A DNA stretch of 64,000 bases from Isoetes taiwanensis (GCA_021234155.1 JAJEKV010000090.1:2596479-2660478), one strand, 5' to 3'; positions 20,051 through 32,733 are shown, counted from the stretch's first letter. The notes: generated by a model from the letters alone, not told the origin. Numbers and translations: made by a program.

Positions 20051-22049
20051 CCCTCTAAGGACGTACAGTTGTTGGATAGTCTCGTCAATTACTTGTTCCC
20101 TTGCTCAGCATTTTTCAACGCAGATAGATTATCCATGCTGAAGTATGCTCAACAAGAAAACAAGTAATAGAATGAGAACTCACCAACCTCTATCTATTCA
20201 GCTCTATTCCATTCTAGAACCAAGCATTCTATGCATTCAATCATCTACAACATCCAGAAACTGAAGTTAAGGCACAATGAAAAACACTTACCTCAAGCCG
20301 CAAATAGTCCTTAGGCCATTGAACCACATATCCTGTCGCCTCTCCGAGTGTATTTGCTTCCGCCTTCGGCTTGAACAATAAGGCATCATGCTGAATGACT
20401 TGATCGATGCGATTCTTGCGTATTCGTTCTCCATGGCAGTGCAATGAAGAAGGCCTGTGGGCTCAACTCATCCCCCATCGCTACCTTGCTTCTGCGGCCA
20501 TCGAGCAAATCATCTGAACATACCACAAGCCTGCGTCAAAACAACCTAATCCAAATGCAAAATATTAAGATCGCATCTAAGACAATTTAAATTTACCTAT
20601 TTAACCTATTTAGGTAGCATAATCTATTTAACATCACCTATTTTAGATCACATCTAAACCTATTTCACATAACGAACCTAACGACCCTAATCCTCAAACA
20701 TTTTATTCTTCTTTACAACCATATTTATTATAGAAGTTGGAAAATTTTCCAGTAGTCTGATTCTCTTAGTGACCATAGAACTATTCAACAATAGAAGTTG
20801 AAATTTTTTCAATGGTATGATATTAATATGAACAGCAACAAACTCCAAACAATAAAACCCCAAGTGAGGAGTGTTTTAGTCGTAACTTATTTTTGGATCT
20901 TCGAGCGGCTCCACTGTGACTGATTGCTACACCAGACGAATTTCTCTGTGCATTACCTTAATCCATAACTCATGAATCCTCCTTTGTTTAGAGATATGGA
21001 ACCTACTAATTTTGAGCTGCTCTATAATTCAGTATCCATTTCTAGATCGGAACTGTCTCGATAGTCTTCTAATGGATAGATTAAGCTACCACATTTCATA
21101 AATGTGTATTAAGCCAACACTATATACAACTTTAAAAGGACTACAAGCATCTCTAAGGATGAAGGTTCTACATTGCTCACAAATCTACATGAAGAATCAT
21201 ATGGTGACCAAAGATGTCAACCTTTTCAAGACGAAACGTTTTCTTGTGCTGATCTCTGAAACAATTGAAGTTCATAGAAAAAAATACTATGTTAGTAGTA
21301 TATCCCCTTGCAAATAGCAGAACCGTCTCCTAACCAGATAGTTGCAACTCAAATCTATGTAACTGCTCAAAAAATCCTGCATTAGGTGATGCCCCAGGTC
21401 TTTTGCTTCTCACAAGAGCTTGGTTAAGAGTGACACACTTTTTGCTTAGCAAATATGCTAAAACCACAGTCACACTGGAAACAAAAAAGCATTAGTCAGC
21501 CATGGACACTTGTCAGAGACACAACACACAGAAAAACTTTAACACTAGATTTTACCTCCTCGACCGACCAGCAAAACAATGGACTAGTACATTGTTTCCC
21601 TTTCCTCTAGCCTCGTCAATGAAGTTGAAGCAAATCTCAAAATGCTGCATTAAGTTTACATCTGGACTATCTAAAACTGCACAGCCATTGCAATAAGAGC
21701 TTGCGAAAAGGAGTGCATATTTAATGGTCACAAAGAGAATCCAGACTAAGGGACCTACGATCTATATGTATATATTTGAAGTCTTCTAGGAATGGCATAT
21801 CTACAAAATTTGCAACTATTAGTATATGAGTAATATTCAATCTCTAAGGATACTCTGAAAAGTATTACTGATAAATCCTATAGGAGGAAAAGGACATATA
21901 ACTCTTTTGAACAAGGGATCATGGAGGCAAAACTGCAACCTGTCTAGTAGCAAATCCTTTCTTTGATTTGATGTCAAAACTTATCTGCTAACAAAATAGC
22001 GAGAAAAAATACATATTGAACTATTTTTTGTAAACAATACATTGAACAT
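20051..22049. other. Gene-free stretch
   Basis: AT-rich with small ORFs (20241-20444 minus, 21102-21317 plus, 21502-21696 plus) that show no domain. I see no clear repeat or RNA gene. Confidence 0.3.
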
Positions 22050-22448
22050 TTTTTTTTTTGAAGAACGACAAACTTTATTGAAACTTCAAGCCAAAAGCAA
22101 AATACAAATGCAGAGGCGGGAATAAAATCTCAGAGGATAATCATGATCCACTGAGTAGAACCACCAGCCTATGCATAAGACAACACACTCAAATAGGACT
22201 CAAATATCAACTGTTGCTTGGCAGGAGCAATCGAAGAGCAATGGTAGGCCTTAGCGATTCTAGCTTATGCATCCTGAAGGACAACTGCATGAGGAATATC
22301 TAAACCCTCTTCTGCGCTTCCAGATGGACCACAACAAACATCCTGATGCTAAATGAAATGCTTGGCTCCGCAACTTATTCCAAGTATCCAGATAAATAGC
22401 CAAAAGCACTTGCTGACTTGTCAATGTCACATAAAAAAGAGAAAGCAG

Positions 22449-22844
22449 TTAAGACCAAACAGCCTGGAGATTATCACATGAAAAGAAACAATGCTCAATG
22501 GTCTCGTCCCTTTGCTTGCATAGTGGGCAGAGTACTGACGCTCGAGGATCAAATCTATGGACAAGCACATTCACACGAGGGCATCTGTGAAGAATCTGCC
22601 ACCAAAGCACAACCACCTTAGGATGGAGTAGTTTATCCCAAGCCCAAGTCCACATACGTCTCCAATTAGGAGTTGAGAGCTGAAGGGACCACTTAGTGGA
22701 TGGCGGAAGGATATCACCATTGACAAGCAGCCTATACATAGAGTTCACAAGCCTATGCTCGTGAGCACTTTGGTGGGAAACCCACATGCACCCTTCAATA
22801 GCCTCTGGAGCAACCAATGACAGAGCACTAGCAACCTTTTGCAA
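22449..22844 (-). pseudogene. L1 zf-RVT domain
   Basis: The translation has MWTWAWDKLLHPKVVVLWWQ, then HRCPRVNVLVHRF and LCPLCKQRDETIEHCFFSC. The Cys/His spacing CPLC...HCFFSC and the preceding WW block define the zf-RVT domain that follows RT in plant L1 ORF2. It is similar to the copy at 44.1-44.6 kb. Confidence 0.8.
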
Positions 22845-23210
22845 AATAGGTCTGTCCCATCAAGACAATAAGAATTTTGTTTGAAAGATTTGCCGTGTCG
22901 CTAACTAGCCAGAATCATATCATGTCATAACTGTCAAGATTCCTGCTAACCTCCAGTGCCGTTGAGTTAATGGATGAACTAAGGCACAAAGTGGAAGATT
23001 ATTTTCCACAGGTATCTACCAACAAGGGGCACTCAACTGATGACATGCAACAAGATCAATACGAAATAAGGTCCATATTGTCTCCCAAGACTCTAGCAAG
23101 CCTTTCAAAAAAGGGGAGGCATTAGGAAAAGGGCATAGCTGATAAAAGAGACCTCAAGGAAGAAGAGGTTTTAACGAAGCTTTCCCAAAAGGAACACAAT
23201 GTGCAAGTGA

Positions 23211-24200
23211 CTACTTCACAAATCGCACTCCATGTGAGTCAACCATATCCTTAAGGATCCTCCAAATGAACTTAGAAATGAGAATCTTACTCTGCAGATG
23301 GAAATCTGTCATACCCAAACCACCTGCAAATTTTGGCCTAGTGCAATTGGACCATGCAACCTTGACTACAGCATGCTCCTCAGTCCCACTCAAAATAAAA
23401 TTACAGACAATGGTAACAATCACCTGAAATTTTGACTGAAAAGTCAGAAGGGCAGAGGCCATATAGATGTGGAAATTACTTAAAACATGCTTATCAACAG
23501 TTATTCGCACTGGCAGAGAGAGCTTAGCAGTATTCCACCAAAACAAATGCTTTCGCAACCCTTCTATGATAATATCCCAAGCATTGGAGGTAGAAATATG
23601 AATGCCCACAGGAATATCAAGAAGTTTAATAGTCTTCCCATGAGGAAGCACCGTCCAAGGAAAATCAGCAACAGAAGGAGGCACAACCCCATCAAGCGTC
23701 CATAATGCAGAACACTTTGGCCAATCAACAAGAACTCCAGATGCTAAAGAGAAAGTATCAAGAAGCTTTGCATTCTGAAGATTGTCCGCATCAGCAACAA
23801 GAAAGAGGAACGTGTCATCAGCATACTGATTACAAATTTCCTGTGAACCATCCTCCATATTCAACCCCTGCACTATCCCATCCTGCACGGCCTTAGAAAT
23901 AGCTGTGAGAGGACCTCAGCTACTATTGTGAACAAAAGTGGAGCTAATGGGCATCCTTGGCAAATACCCCGCCCAACCGAAAAAACAGTGGAGGGTTCCC
24001 CTGAAACAATACAGTAGATCGTGCCGTGATATGGAGCTTCATAACATCATGGTGAACTGCTGACCAAAATGTTAAGAGGCTTTTTTTCGAAAATTCTCAA
24101 TCCACACTGTCATATGCCTTGGCAAAATCTAATTTAAGATAGACTATACGCTGACCTTTCAATCTGGCCCAATACATACCCTCATAAGTAGCAGCAAGAT
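23211..24200 (-). pseudogene. L1 reverse transcriptase, C-terminal half
   Basis: 23888-23211 reads GSQEICNQYADDTFLFLVAD (catalytic YADD), a WPKCSALW block and GGLGMTDFHLQSKILISKF. Further upstream YLKLDFAKAYDSV is still recognisable up to about 24200 but is interrupted by stops. It is closely related to the RT of the L1 at 46 kb (same ICNQYADDTFLFL string). The fingers and endonuclease are missing. Confidence 0.8.
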
Positions 24201-24253
24201 TGTCTAACTTGTCTGCATATAATAGAATAGAATAGAATAGAATAGGATAGGAT

Positions 24254-24497
24254 ATACATTAACGTCCCTCAGGCCGTGAGGCCCCCGGACTTATGTAGCA
24301 TCCTGCAAGCTCCCATAGGGTGCTGCCAGCAAACAGACGCATAGGTTTTATGTAGCCATCTAGCGGGCTTCACTTGTCCTTTATATATTACCCGCATCGT
24401 GCTTATAGCTGGCTTCTTTGCCATACACAAATGCATCGTTATAAACAGTTTTGAACTGTACTTTGTGGGCTTCTCTGATCCGCCTCATCCGTACTTT
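24254..24497 (-). other. LINE 3' UTR with terminal hairpin
   Basis: The non-coding 3' end contains a GTTTGCTGGCAGCA block that resembles the 57.76-kb UTR. The hairpin GGCC-TCAC-GGCC (24283-24272) is followed by TGAGGGACGTTAA just before the pentamer tail, in the same layout as the other members of the clade. Confidence 0.6.
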
Positions 24498-25392
24498 TCA
24501 GATTATTAGCCCTCTCTCTTTGTGCACCCCCCGGTGTCTTATTATCATTTCTTTTATAGCTTTCGCTATATCTGTGAGTGTCTCTTCTTTGTCCATCAGT
24601 GCTGGGAGTGGGAGATCCCACCTGACCTTGTTAAATTTGGACCTTATGTCGTTGTAAACCGGGCACTCCTTTACCATGTGCTCTTCGTCTTCTATTTTTC
24701 CTGAGTCACATACTCGGCATATTCGCTCTGCTCTATCTATTTTCCTCCATCTATCTTTCTCAATTCGGAGGTCGTGGCTTCCCATCCTGAATCTGGCCAG
24801 CGTTCCCCTGTTACTCTTATTCAACATGCTGCTTTTGTATGTGATATGCCCTATCGCCCCCGGATTGAAGGTTTCCAACAGCCGCCCGCCTTGGGCCCCG
24901 TGTGTGTGCCGGCCAGTTTCTCATTGCTCTGCTTTGTCCATTCTTTCGTCCCATCCGATGCGCTTGTATAATCGACTTAGTTGCATCCCCATATTTCTTT
25001 GTCCATTTCGCCAATTCGTTAAACCATCCCTTGCCCATTTGTTATGTCTTTGTTTTGCTGATTCATCTATCGCTAGTGACGGACGGTTTGTCCTCTTTTC
25101 CATAGCTATTGTCCTTTATTAGGTACCTAATCTGTTCTTTTCGGGCCCTCACTTCCATTGGCTTTTCCCCCGTCTCATATAAGATTGTTGCCAATGATGT
25201 ACCTGTCTTCACCTGGAATTCCTGTCCGTGCCATTGCCTCAGTATGCCTTCTTGTTTTTCCCATTTCTTTTCTGACAGGCCTGGTCCCCATGTCTCACAT
25301 CCGTACAACTGTGTTGATGCTACTATCGTGCTGAATAGGTATGCTTTGATTTCCCAATTGGTGATCCTGTTGTTGTTGCAATAATTCATCAT
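24498..25392 (-). pseudogene. LINE ORF2 C-terminal part, frameshifted
   Basis: Three segments in different frames continue ORF2. 25392-25063 has LFSTIVASTQLYGCETWGPG, the post-RT block also seen in the 3.7-kb copy. 25038-24817 follows. 24878-24498 has MLNKSNRGTLARFRMGSHDL and a zinc knuckle, RICRVCDSGKIEDEEHMVKE with CPVY. At least three frameshifts are therefore needed, and this copy cannot make a full ORF2. Confidence 0.7.
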
Positions 25393-25406
25393 GATGTAAT
25401 AATTGC

Positions 25407-27790
25407 CTATTGCTGCTTGGAATCTGGTATCTGCTCCTTTTGACCATCTCCTCCCCCCCCATGTGTGTCGTACCCCAGATACCTGTACCCTGTGGCTTCC
25501 TCTAGTTCCTCCCCCTTGTATCTAAATGGCCTGTGTTTTATCTTTGTCCCGAAGGTCACTATTTTTGTTTTTCCCAGGTTGACTGTCAGTCCTGTCTCCT
25601 CACAAAATTCCTCTAGTATCTCTAGCATTCTGTGCATCCCTTTGGCTTTGGTCGCCATCATACCTAAATCATCTGCATATAGCATTATTGGGACTTTTGT
25701 TTTCCCTATCATTGGTGCTTCACTGTCTCCCTGTCTTTCCCTGACAAATTCCTGTAGAGCATCTATGTATATCCCAAATAGTGTGGGTGATAGTGGACAG
25801 CCTTGTTTAACTCCTGTATCGCATTCTATGGCTTCTCCTCCCTCCGCTGTTTTGGCATACACCTTTTGGTATAGCCTTGCGATTGATCCTACTAACCCTT
25901 CTGGTGCTCTTAGTCCTATTAGCCTAAGTAGAAGTTTATCCCTAGGCACTGTGTCGAAGGCTTTTTTAAAGTCCACGAAGCAGCATATGATCTTCTTGTT
26001 ATTCTCCTTTGTCTGCTCTATCATTATCCTTAGAGTCACCAAATGGTCCGTAGTCGAATACTCTGGTCGAAAACCTGCCTGACCTTGTGCTCTGAGCTTC
26101 CCTGCTTCTGCCCACGTTTTCAGTTTTTGATCCAGCATTTTCCCGAACCATTTCGCGAATACTGAGCTGACCATAATAGTCCTGTAATTGCTCGGTTCCT
26201 CCTTGTTTCCTCCTTTGTGGAGCGGGATTACCTTGTTAAACTGCCATCTTTCCGGAAGACCCAAATGTACTACCTCATTGAATATTTCTGTTATAATCCC
26301 TATTATCTCTGTTCCTACGCACTTCAGCATCTCCGCTGTTAGCCCATATAGATCCGGGGCTTTGTTATTTGCCATTTTGTTTAGTGCCCATGTCACTTCT
26401 TCCTTGGAGAAAGGGGGTTTGTGTCTACCTTCTGGGTCCATGATTGGTGCAGCTCCTGTTTTGTACAACCGTTCAAGGTATCTTGTCCAGTCTATTTCTA
26501 TTTCCATTCTTCTCCCCTCCTCCCCTTTTGATGTACCTGCTTTTGTTTTTGAGCCTCTTTTCATATTGTTCCAGAATACCTTAGGTCTCCTTTTCAGGTC
26601 TTCGGCCAATCCCCATTGATGGTTTTTCAGGTCCTGGGTTCTCTTTCTTTTCAGAATTTTCACGTACTTGCTGCGTTCCTCTTGGTATGCCTCAGTTCCT
26701 TTTGCCTGTTTGGCTTTCCTTCGTTGTTCCATGCACCCTTCATCAAACCATACTGACCTTCGAAATGCTATGGCCCTCCTTCCTCTTTCTCTTCTCCCGA
26801 ATGCCACTCTAGCTGCTTCCTCCAAGATGTCGTTCATATCATTCCCTCTGTCCTTCATTCCCTCTCCCCATTCCTTCGCTTTTATTTCCTTTTGTACCGT
26901 TTTTATGAATGTTCCCACTCTGTTTTCTCTGAATTTAATTGTTATCTCGGCCTGTTTACCTCTTCCTTGCTCGTCATCTGTTCTTCCCCTTGTCACATTT
27001 ATCTTGAGCAATATGGGTCTGTGTCCCTCCCTCCTTCCTATCGGCCATTCCCCTAATTCCATCTTTCCGATTTCCTTTATTGCTTCCTCATTTGCTATCA
27101 CATAGTCTACTATGCTGCTCCCGTGGGCATTTGTGCTTGTGAACTGGCCTGAATCCTCCCATCTTCTTAAACCATTGCATATAATTGTATCTGTCGCTGT
27201 ACATACCTCCATCAGTGTTTCTCCTCTCGCTGTCAGTTCCATTTCGTCTACCGTGTCCCGCTGCCATTCCTCCCCTCTTATAGTCTGTGTCCACTGTCCA
27301 CTCTCGTTGTCTATCCCTGCTTTATGTGATTGTTCCCGTCCCGTCCTTGCATTAATATCCCCCACTATGATCAACATTCCCTTATCCCTATGTCTCATGA
27401 CGATCTCTCCCATGCTTAATAGTTCCAGTTTATCACATTGGGGCGGATAGTATACTATTAGCAAATACAGATTTCTGTAATCAAGCAACACAACATTTAT
27501 AAGCATGTATCTTTTATTAATGTCGTTTTCCAAAATACATGCTTTTCTGATACTGCTATTCCTAATGTAACAGGCTAGCCCTGCGCTACCCCTTCCTATT
27601 TTGTAGTTCTTTTCCCTCCAACAGGTGAACAAAGTGTAGCCTGGTTCATCTGGTAGCCTCTTTGTGCTGTGTTCCCATGTCTCTACCAGACATATGATAT
27701 CCTGGTCTCGTGCTTCGTTTAGGCGTTCTCCATCATCCCAAGGATATCCCGTACAATTCCAGTACCAGATCGTTACTTCTTCCTTCCTTT
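25407..27790 (-). CDS. LINE ORF2: endonuclease and reverse transcriptase
   Basis: The frame is open from 28352 to 25407 (981 codons), but the first 190 residues are low-complexity and overlap ORF1 in another frame, so the real protein most likely begins near 27790. From there: an EEP endonuclease (TIWYWNCTGYPWDD, CLVETWEH, LLIVYYPP, IVGDINARTG, NGLRRWEDSGQFTS with SSIVDYVIA), a linker, then RT (WQFNKVIPLHKGG, QAGFRPEYSTTDHLVTLRIM, CCFVDFKKAFDTVPRDKL, GVKQGCPLSPTLFGIYID, MLYADDLGMMA at 25670-25681, GLTVNLGKTKIVTFG). All catalytic blocks are visible. The frame ends at 25407 and coding resumes in other frames downstream. Confidence 0.85.
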
Positions 27791-28846
27791 CTGCACCCCC
27801 CTGTCTCCCTGCTGTTCTATTACGTGTCCTTTCCTTAGCTGTCCTCTCGTTCTTGCTCCCTGATCCCCCACTCTCTCCCTTCTCAGCTTTATGTTCTTGT
27901 CTAGGTCCCTTCCGACCTCTTTTTCGCTTCCCCATCCTAGCTGTGTTTGTGTTAGAATCTTGGGGGCTGTTTCCCGGTCTATTGCCCCGGATGGTGTTAT
28001 TTTCCTCATCTGCTTCAGCTGTCCCTGCCCTCTCACTACCTCCGTTTCTTGATTCCCATCTCCCCTCGGCCCCTGCGGGTCCATCCCATCTCTCTGCGTT
28101 GTCGGTTCTTGCGGTGTGTTCTCCCGTCCTCTTTTGAGGTATAGTTTCCCATTCTTTACCCCTGCTTGTACTCCCGCCCGACTCAGTTCTCTGACTTTCG
28201 CCAGTTCTCTGTGTAACCCCTGTCTCTGCATGGGTGTTAGGGCCTCTTGTACTTTGAGTCCATTCCTGAGTTTGAACCCTGCGTGAATGATTCTTTCTTT
28301 GGCTGCCAGGTCTCTCATAGTCACATTTATATGTCTCGCTCTCCCTCTCCAAGCTCCTGCTCGTGCTGCTTTCACTATCACATTCCTGTGTTCCTGAAAA
28401 ACGTTCTCCATTATCTCTGCAGTGACACGAAACGTGTCTTCGTTAGGCCTCTCGGCTACTCCTATCAATCTTACATCAAGTTTAATCCTTTCCTGTTCTT
28501 TGAACTCCACTATGTGCGGTTTAATCCTATCAAAACTCTGCCACGCATCTAGATCTATTTGTTGCTTTTCTAATATCACCAACCTTTGTATAATTTCCAC
28601 TTTTTCTTTCTCTACCTCTTCCATCCTCTTCCGAATTTCCACCTCTGTATCTTCCACCACCTGCACCCGTTCTTCCACTTTCCCTATTGCCTCTTTGTTC
28701 TGTTGCACCGCGCCCGCCAGTGTGTTCAGTGCTTCCATCCTCGGGACCCTGGCTTCCAGCCTTACGTCCATCTGTGCCAAGAAGTCCTGCAGATCTTGCT
28801 TGAGTTCTTCCCTGCTTGCCCCCCCCGCTCCTGCTTGGCTAGCCAT
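27773..28846 (-). CDS. LINE ORF1 protein, coiled coil plus RRM-like
   Basis: A 357-codon intact frame. Residues 50-110 form a heptad-rich acidic/basic coiled coil (VEERVQVVEDTEVEIRKRME). It is followed by KLDVRLIGVAERPNEDTF and AARAGAWRGRARHINVTM, the pattern of the RRM-like nucleic-acid-binding domain of animal L1 ORF1p, then a GLHRELAKVRELSR...NGKLYLKRGR C-terminal part. Residues after about 245 are Gln/Arg/Gly-rich. Known ORF1p of this layout trimerises and coats LINE RNA. Typical plant L1 ORF1 instead has DUF4283 and a CCHC knuckle, so this is a different ORF1 type. The stop overlaps the start of the endonuclease frame. Confidence 0.75.
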   Translation of the reverse strand: MASQAGAGGASREELKQDLQDFLAQMDVRLEARVPRMEALNTLAGAVQQNKEAIGKVEERVQVVEDTEVEIRKRMEEVEKEKVEIIQRLVILEKQQIDLDAWQSFDRIKPHIVEFKEQERIKLDVRLIGVAERPNEDTFRVTAEIMENVFQEHRNVIVKAARAGAWRGRARHINVTMRDLAAKERIIHAGFKLRNGLKVQEALTPMQRQGLHRELAKVRELSRAGVQAGVKNGKLYLKRGRENTPQEPTTQRDGMDPQGPRGDGNQETEVVRGQGQLKQMRKITPSGAIDRETAPKILTQTQLGWGSEKEVGRDLDKNIKLRRERVGDQGARTRGQLRKGHVIEQQGDRGVQKGRKK

Positions 28847-29201
28847 TCTTCTTTCTGTTGTTGTGGTGGTTCCGCTTCGCCGAATTCCCTTCCCGCCGCT
28901 CGCTCTCTCCTGTGCTTTCCTGTTTCCTATTTCTCTTCCGCGGGCTTACTATATCTTGTTCCTTTATTTATCCGTTCGGACCTTTTTCCCCCCATATTCT
29001 TTCAGTTTTTAAATTTCAAAATTCGAATCATCCTATCTAAGATATGATTACTGGGTGTTTGCGTCCGCCATTTACTATCAGCGTTTTATGGCCGGCCCTT
29101 AGATTTGTATTCAATTCCCTGGATTCAGTGATTTTCGGTACCATATGGACTGTTTTGCTTTCTTTGTATCCTTTTGGGAGTGGGTTTTTTGTGACTTTGG
29201 T

Positions 29202-29410
29202 GCACCAGCCGGAGGATTGGATCCTCACTGTCCTGGTGTACGGCCGGGGAGTTGCCTCCCACTATCCCGTACTTGGCAACCTCTGTCTTTCCACTTCCAT
29301 TTTCGTTTCCATTCTATGGGCCGGGTAAGTTGGTGTCTGTTGCTTAGCAGTCGGCACCAGCCGGTGGGCTATTTTCCCACTCTGTCCTGGTGTATGGCGG
29401 AGACACCCGT
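29202..29410 (-). repeat. Two hairpin-bearing repeats upstream of LINE ORF1
   Basis: Two copies about 150 bp apart each read CACCAGCCGG...TGTCCTGGTGTA.GGC on the plus strand, so each contains the inverted pair CACCAG/CTGGTG. Their position 350-560 bp upstream of ORF1 and their GC-rich base use suggest LINE 5' UTR repeats; this is an inference. Confidence 0.45.
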
Positions 29411-29539
29411 CCCTCTGTCCCATAGCTTAGCCTTCCACCCTTTGCACCATCTACTCCTGGACCCCCCTATTTATCTGGTTTCTGTTCGTCTCTTCTTCGT
29501 TTTTGTCACGTCTCTTGGATTAATAGATTAATAGAGTTT

Positions 29540-30576
29540 CACGTATCCGCCCAACTTCTCCTTTTCACTTGTACTTCTACTAGGTCGCTTGCGTACGTCT
29601 GCGTTCGTACCTATCATATACCTCCCTGCAATTATATCTATACTTTCCTTAATACATCACTACCTCAATACAACCTATATAGTACATTTACACGCCTTGT
29701 CGTATTACTATATTTCTATTACTATATTTCTTTCGTCCCCTATGTGGGCCCATACCCGAAGAGTCGTTGCCACCTTACACATACGCCCTCCTTTACCTTC
29801 ATTCGTATTTCTGCCAACCTGCTATATGCATCTTCCTAGCTTCATATACCTGTATCCTATGTTTAATTTTGGCAACTAGCGGGTCCAGTTTGTGCATAGT
29901 TTATCGGTAAGCCAGCCACCCCTATTTGGTCTTGTTTGGCGTGTCTAACTGAGCCCTGGGTACCCTTTCCTAAATTACTACATATCACCCAATATGGTTT
30001 CGTATAGTCACCCCCGAGATGTATGCGGACATCCCCCGTTAGTTCGCTGATTTGGTTATATCATATTAGTTCACGAAATACAGATATGGGATATGTCTTT
30101 TTGCTTTAGGGAGAGAATAAGCAACACTGGGACACAGTTACTATGGATAACATCCGATGCTATGCTTACTGCAAAAAATTATACATTGAAAAGGAGAGTT
30201 CTTCTCTCACTTACATTTCTTAGCTTTTTCAGCCATTCTTATCCAAAATCGTTTTTTCTCACACAAACAAACAGGATTTGTATCCCTTCTGATCGGGATT
30301 ACTTACCTGCACTGATCTGTTACAGTCAGATGCTGATGCCTATTATCTATTCATAGTGCCTCCTTGAAAGTTGTTGCAGTTTCTGAACCTAACTATTTGA
30401 ACAAAGGATTATTTTGAACAGACAACAGAAAAGAGTAGAGCAAGAGGACAAAAAGATATAAAAAGATAAAAAGAGTAGAACAAAAGGAGAGTATGGCATG
30501 CATCTGCTTGGGCCTCCCCCCATCTTACGTCTCCTCCCCTGATTTCATGCTGATCAAACTCTTTTCCTGACCATAA
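29540..30576. other. Gene-free stretch
   Basis: Short ORFs only (29589-29879, 30093-30356), no domain. A purine-rich aaaagagtag... stretch at 30430-30490 is weakly repetitive. It also holds the 3' flank of the Cys-rich gene. Confidence 0.3.
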
Positions 30577-31125
30577 CTAATTTTTTAGCTTCTTTTCGGA
30601 AGATGGCTCCCCGATCTTTTTAACTTTTTCGAGATTCCTCTCCATATACGCCCGGCACAAAAAATCGACGGGGTTCTTCTCACAACAGTAAATACAAACC
30701 TTACCGAAATCACACACCAGAAGATTGTGCTGATAACTCGAGGACCTTTGTATGGCGGCATGAACCTGCAATCTATTGAAGCACTGCATAGTTCGATCCA
30801 TGTCTTGGCGCCTCACCGAGTCGTTCTTGTCGCCTAATACTCCGAGTACTTCAAGCAAACCTAGGGTATATTGGCTATCCCGCATGGACTGTGCATGATG
30901 AATTTTGTCACAGTACAGACAATGCACTCGGCCGCAGCTGATGCATGATGGCAAACCTCTGCTCAGGCACATACAACTGTCGAAGCAAATGCACCACGGA
31001 TTAAGCTCCTCAAGCTCGGGATTGAATGGCACTGTTAAGTTGCCTGGGGTGCCGGAGTTGGGGCGCTTCTTTCCGACCTTCTTTTCTTCATCTACATCCA
31101 CAAGAATCTTTTTCCCCCTGTCCAT
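30577..31125 (-). CDS. Cys-rich hypothetical protein, single exon
   Basis: An intact 182-codon frame. Fourteen cysteines fall in two clusters: C45, C47, C51, C53, C61, C64, C69 and C72 (with H68, H76 and H77), and C138, C144, C147, C148 and C157. The first cluster (NPWCICFDSCMC...CISCGRVHCLYC) could bind two zinc ions, somewhat like B-box or treble-clef fingers. Both ends are Lys-rich. No signal peptide or membrane segment is seen. I do not recognise the family. The ATG is the first in frame after a plausible promoter (TATA about 155 bp upstream, telo-box further up), which makes a real gene likely. Mobile origin is possible given the surroundings. Confidence 0.6.
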   Translation of the reverse strand: MDRGKKILVDVDEEKKVGKKRPNSGTPGNLTVPFNPELEELNPWCICFDSCMCLSRGLPSCISCGRVHCLYCDKIHHAQSMRDSQYTLGLLEVLGVLGDKNDSVRRQDMDRTMQCFNRLQVHAAIQRSSSYQHNLLVCDFGKVCIYCCEKNPVDFLCRAYMERNLEKVKKIGEPSSEKKLKN

Positions 31126-31278
31126 ACTTGATCCTGAGCTGGGGCGGATGCTGAGACTTGCTGGCGATTCCTTGCTCGGCTGAATTTCCAGGGCCTCAGG
31201 AGCAGGCGCTCAAGCGACCGGGAGAAACTGAGTTCTAAGGGGCGGCTTTCACTATCACTCTTTCTCTCGTTGTAACTG

Positions 31279-31310
31279 TTATATATAGGATTTAGGGTAT
31301 TTAGGGTTTA
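31279..31310 (-). promoter_or_regulatory. TATA box and telo-box of the Cys-rich gene
   Basis: On the minus strand CTATATATAAC (31288-31279) lies about 155 bp before the ATG. AAACCCTAA (around 31302-31310) lies 15-20 bp further upstream. The telo-box is common in plant promoters of growth-related genes. A CT/GA-rich leader follows the TATA box. Confidence 0.55.
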
Positions 31311-31319
31311 CGAAATCTG

Positions 31320-32733
<1,414 letters not shown>

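Larger units (their letters stand above)
22050..24220 (-). mobile_element. 5'-truncated L1 retrotransposon
   Basis: The plus strand begins with poly(T) (22050-22061) and gaagaac, the reverse of an L1 poly(A) end. Going to higher coordinates come the zf-RVT part (22449-22844) and the RT (23211 to about 24200). It stops at 24220, exactly where the pentamer tail of the next LINE starts, so the neighbouring LINE may have inserted here or the junction is a truncation. Several stops and frameshifts are present. Confidence 0.85.
24221..29010 (-). mobile_element. Near-complete LINE with ORF1, ORF2 and pentamer tail
   Basis: A minus-strand non-LTR element of the same clade as those at 2.8 and 53.6 kb. 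From 5' (right) to 3' (left): possible 5' UTR with hairpin repeats (29.2-29.4 kb), ORF1 (28846-27773), ORF2 with endonuclease and RT (about 27790 to 25407, continuing in other frames to 24498), 3' UTR with hairpin (24283-24272), then a (TATCC)(TATTC)n tail at 24221-24253. Only a few frameshifts interrupt ORF2, so it is the best-preserved LINE of the clade here. The 5' limit is not certain. Confidence 0.85.

Noticed and set aside
27790-28352. First 190 residues of the long ORF2 frame as a real N-terminal domain
   Set aside because: Low-complexity Arg/Glu/Gly/Thr sequence lying antiphase to the well-supported ORF1; the endonuclease begins where ORF1 ends.
24451-29047. Many plus-strand Ser/Leu/Pro-rich ORFs opposite the LINE
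   Set aside because: Antisense shadows of ORF1/ORF2 with no domains.
31288-31312. Telomere-like tttagggtatttagggttta
   Set aside because: Only two degenerate units; better explained as a telo-box in the promoter of the Cys-rich gene.
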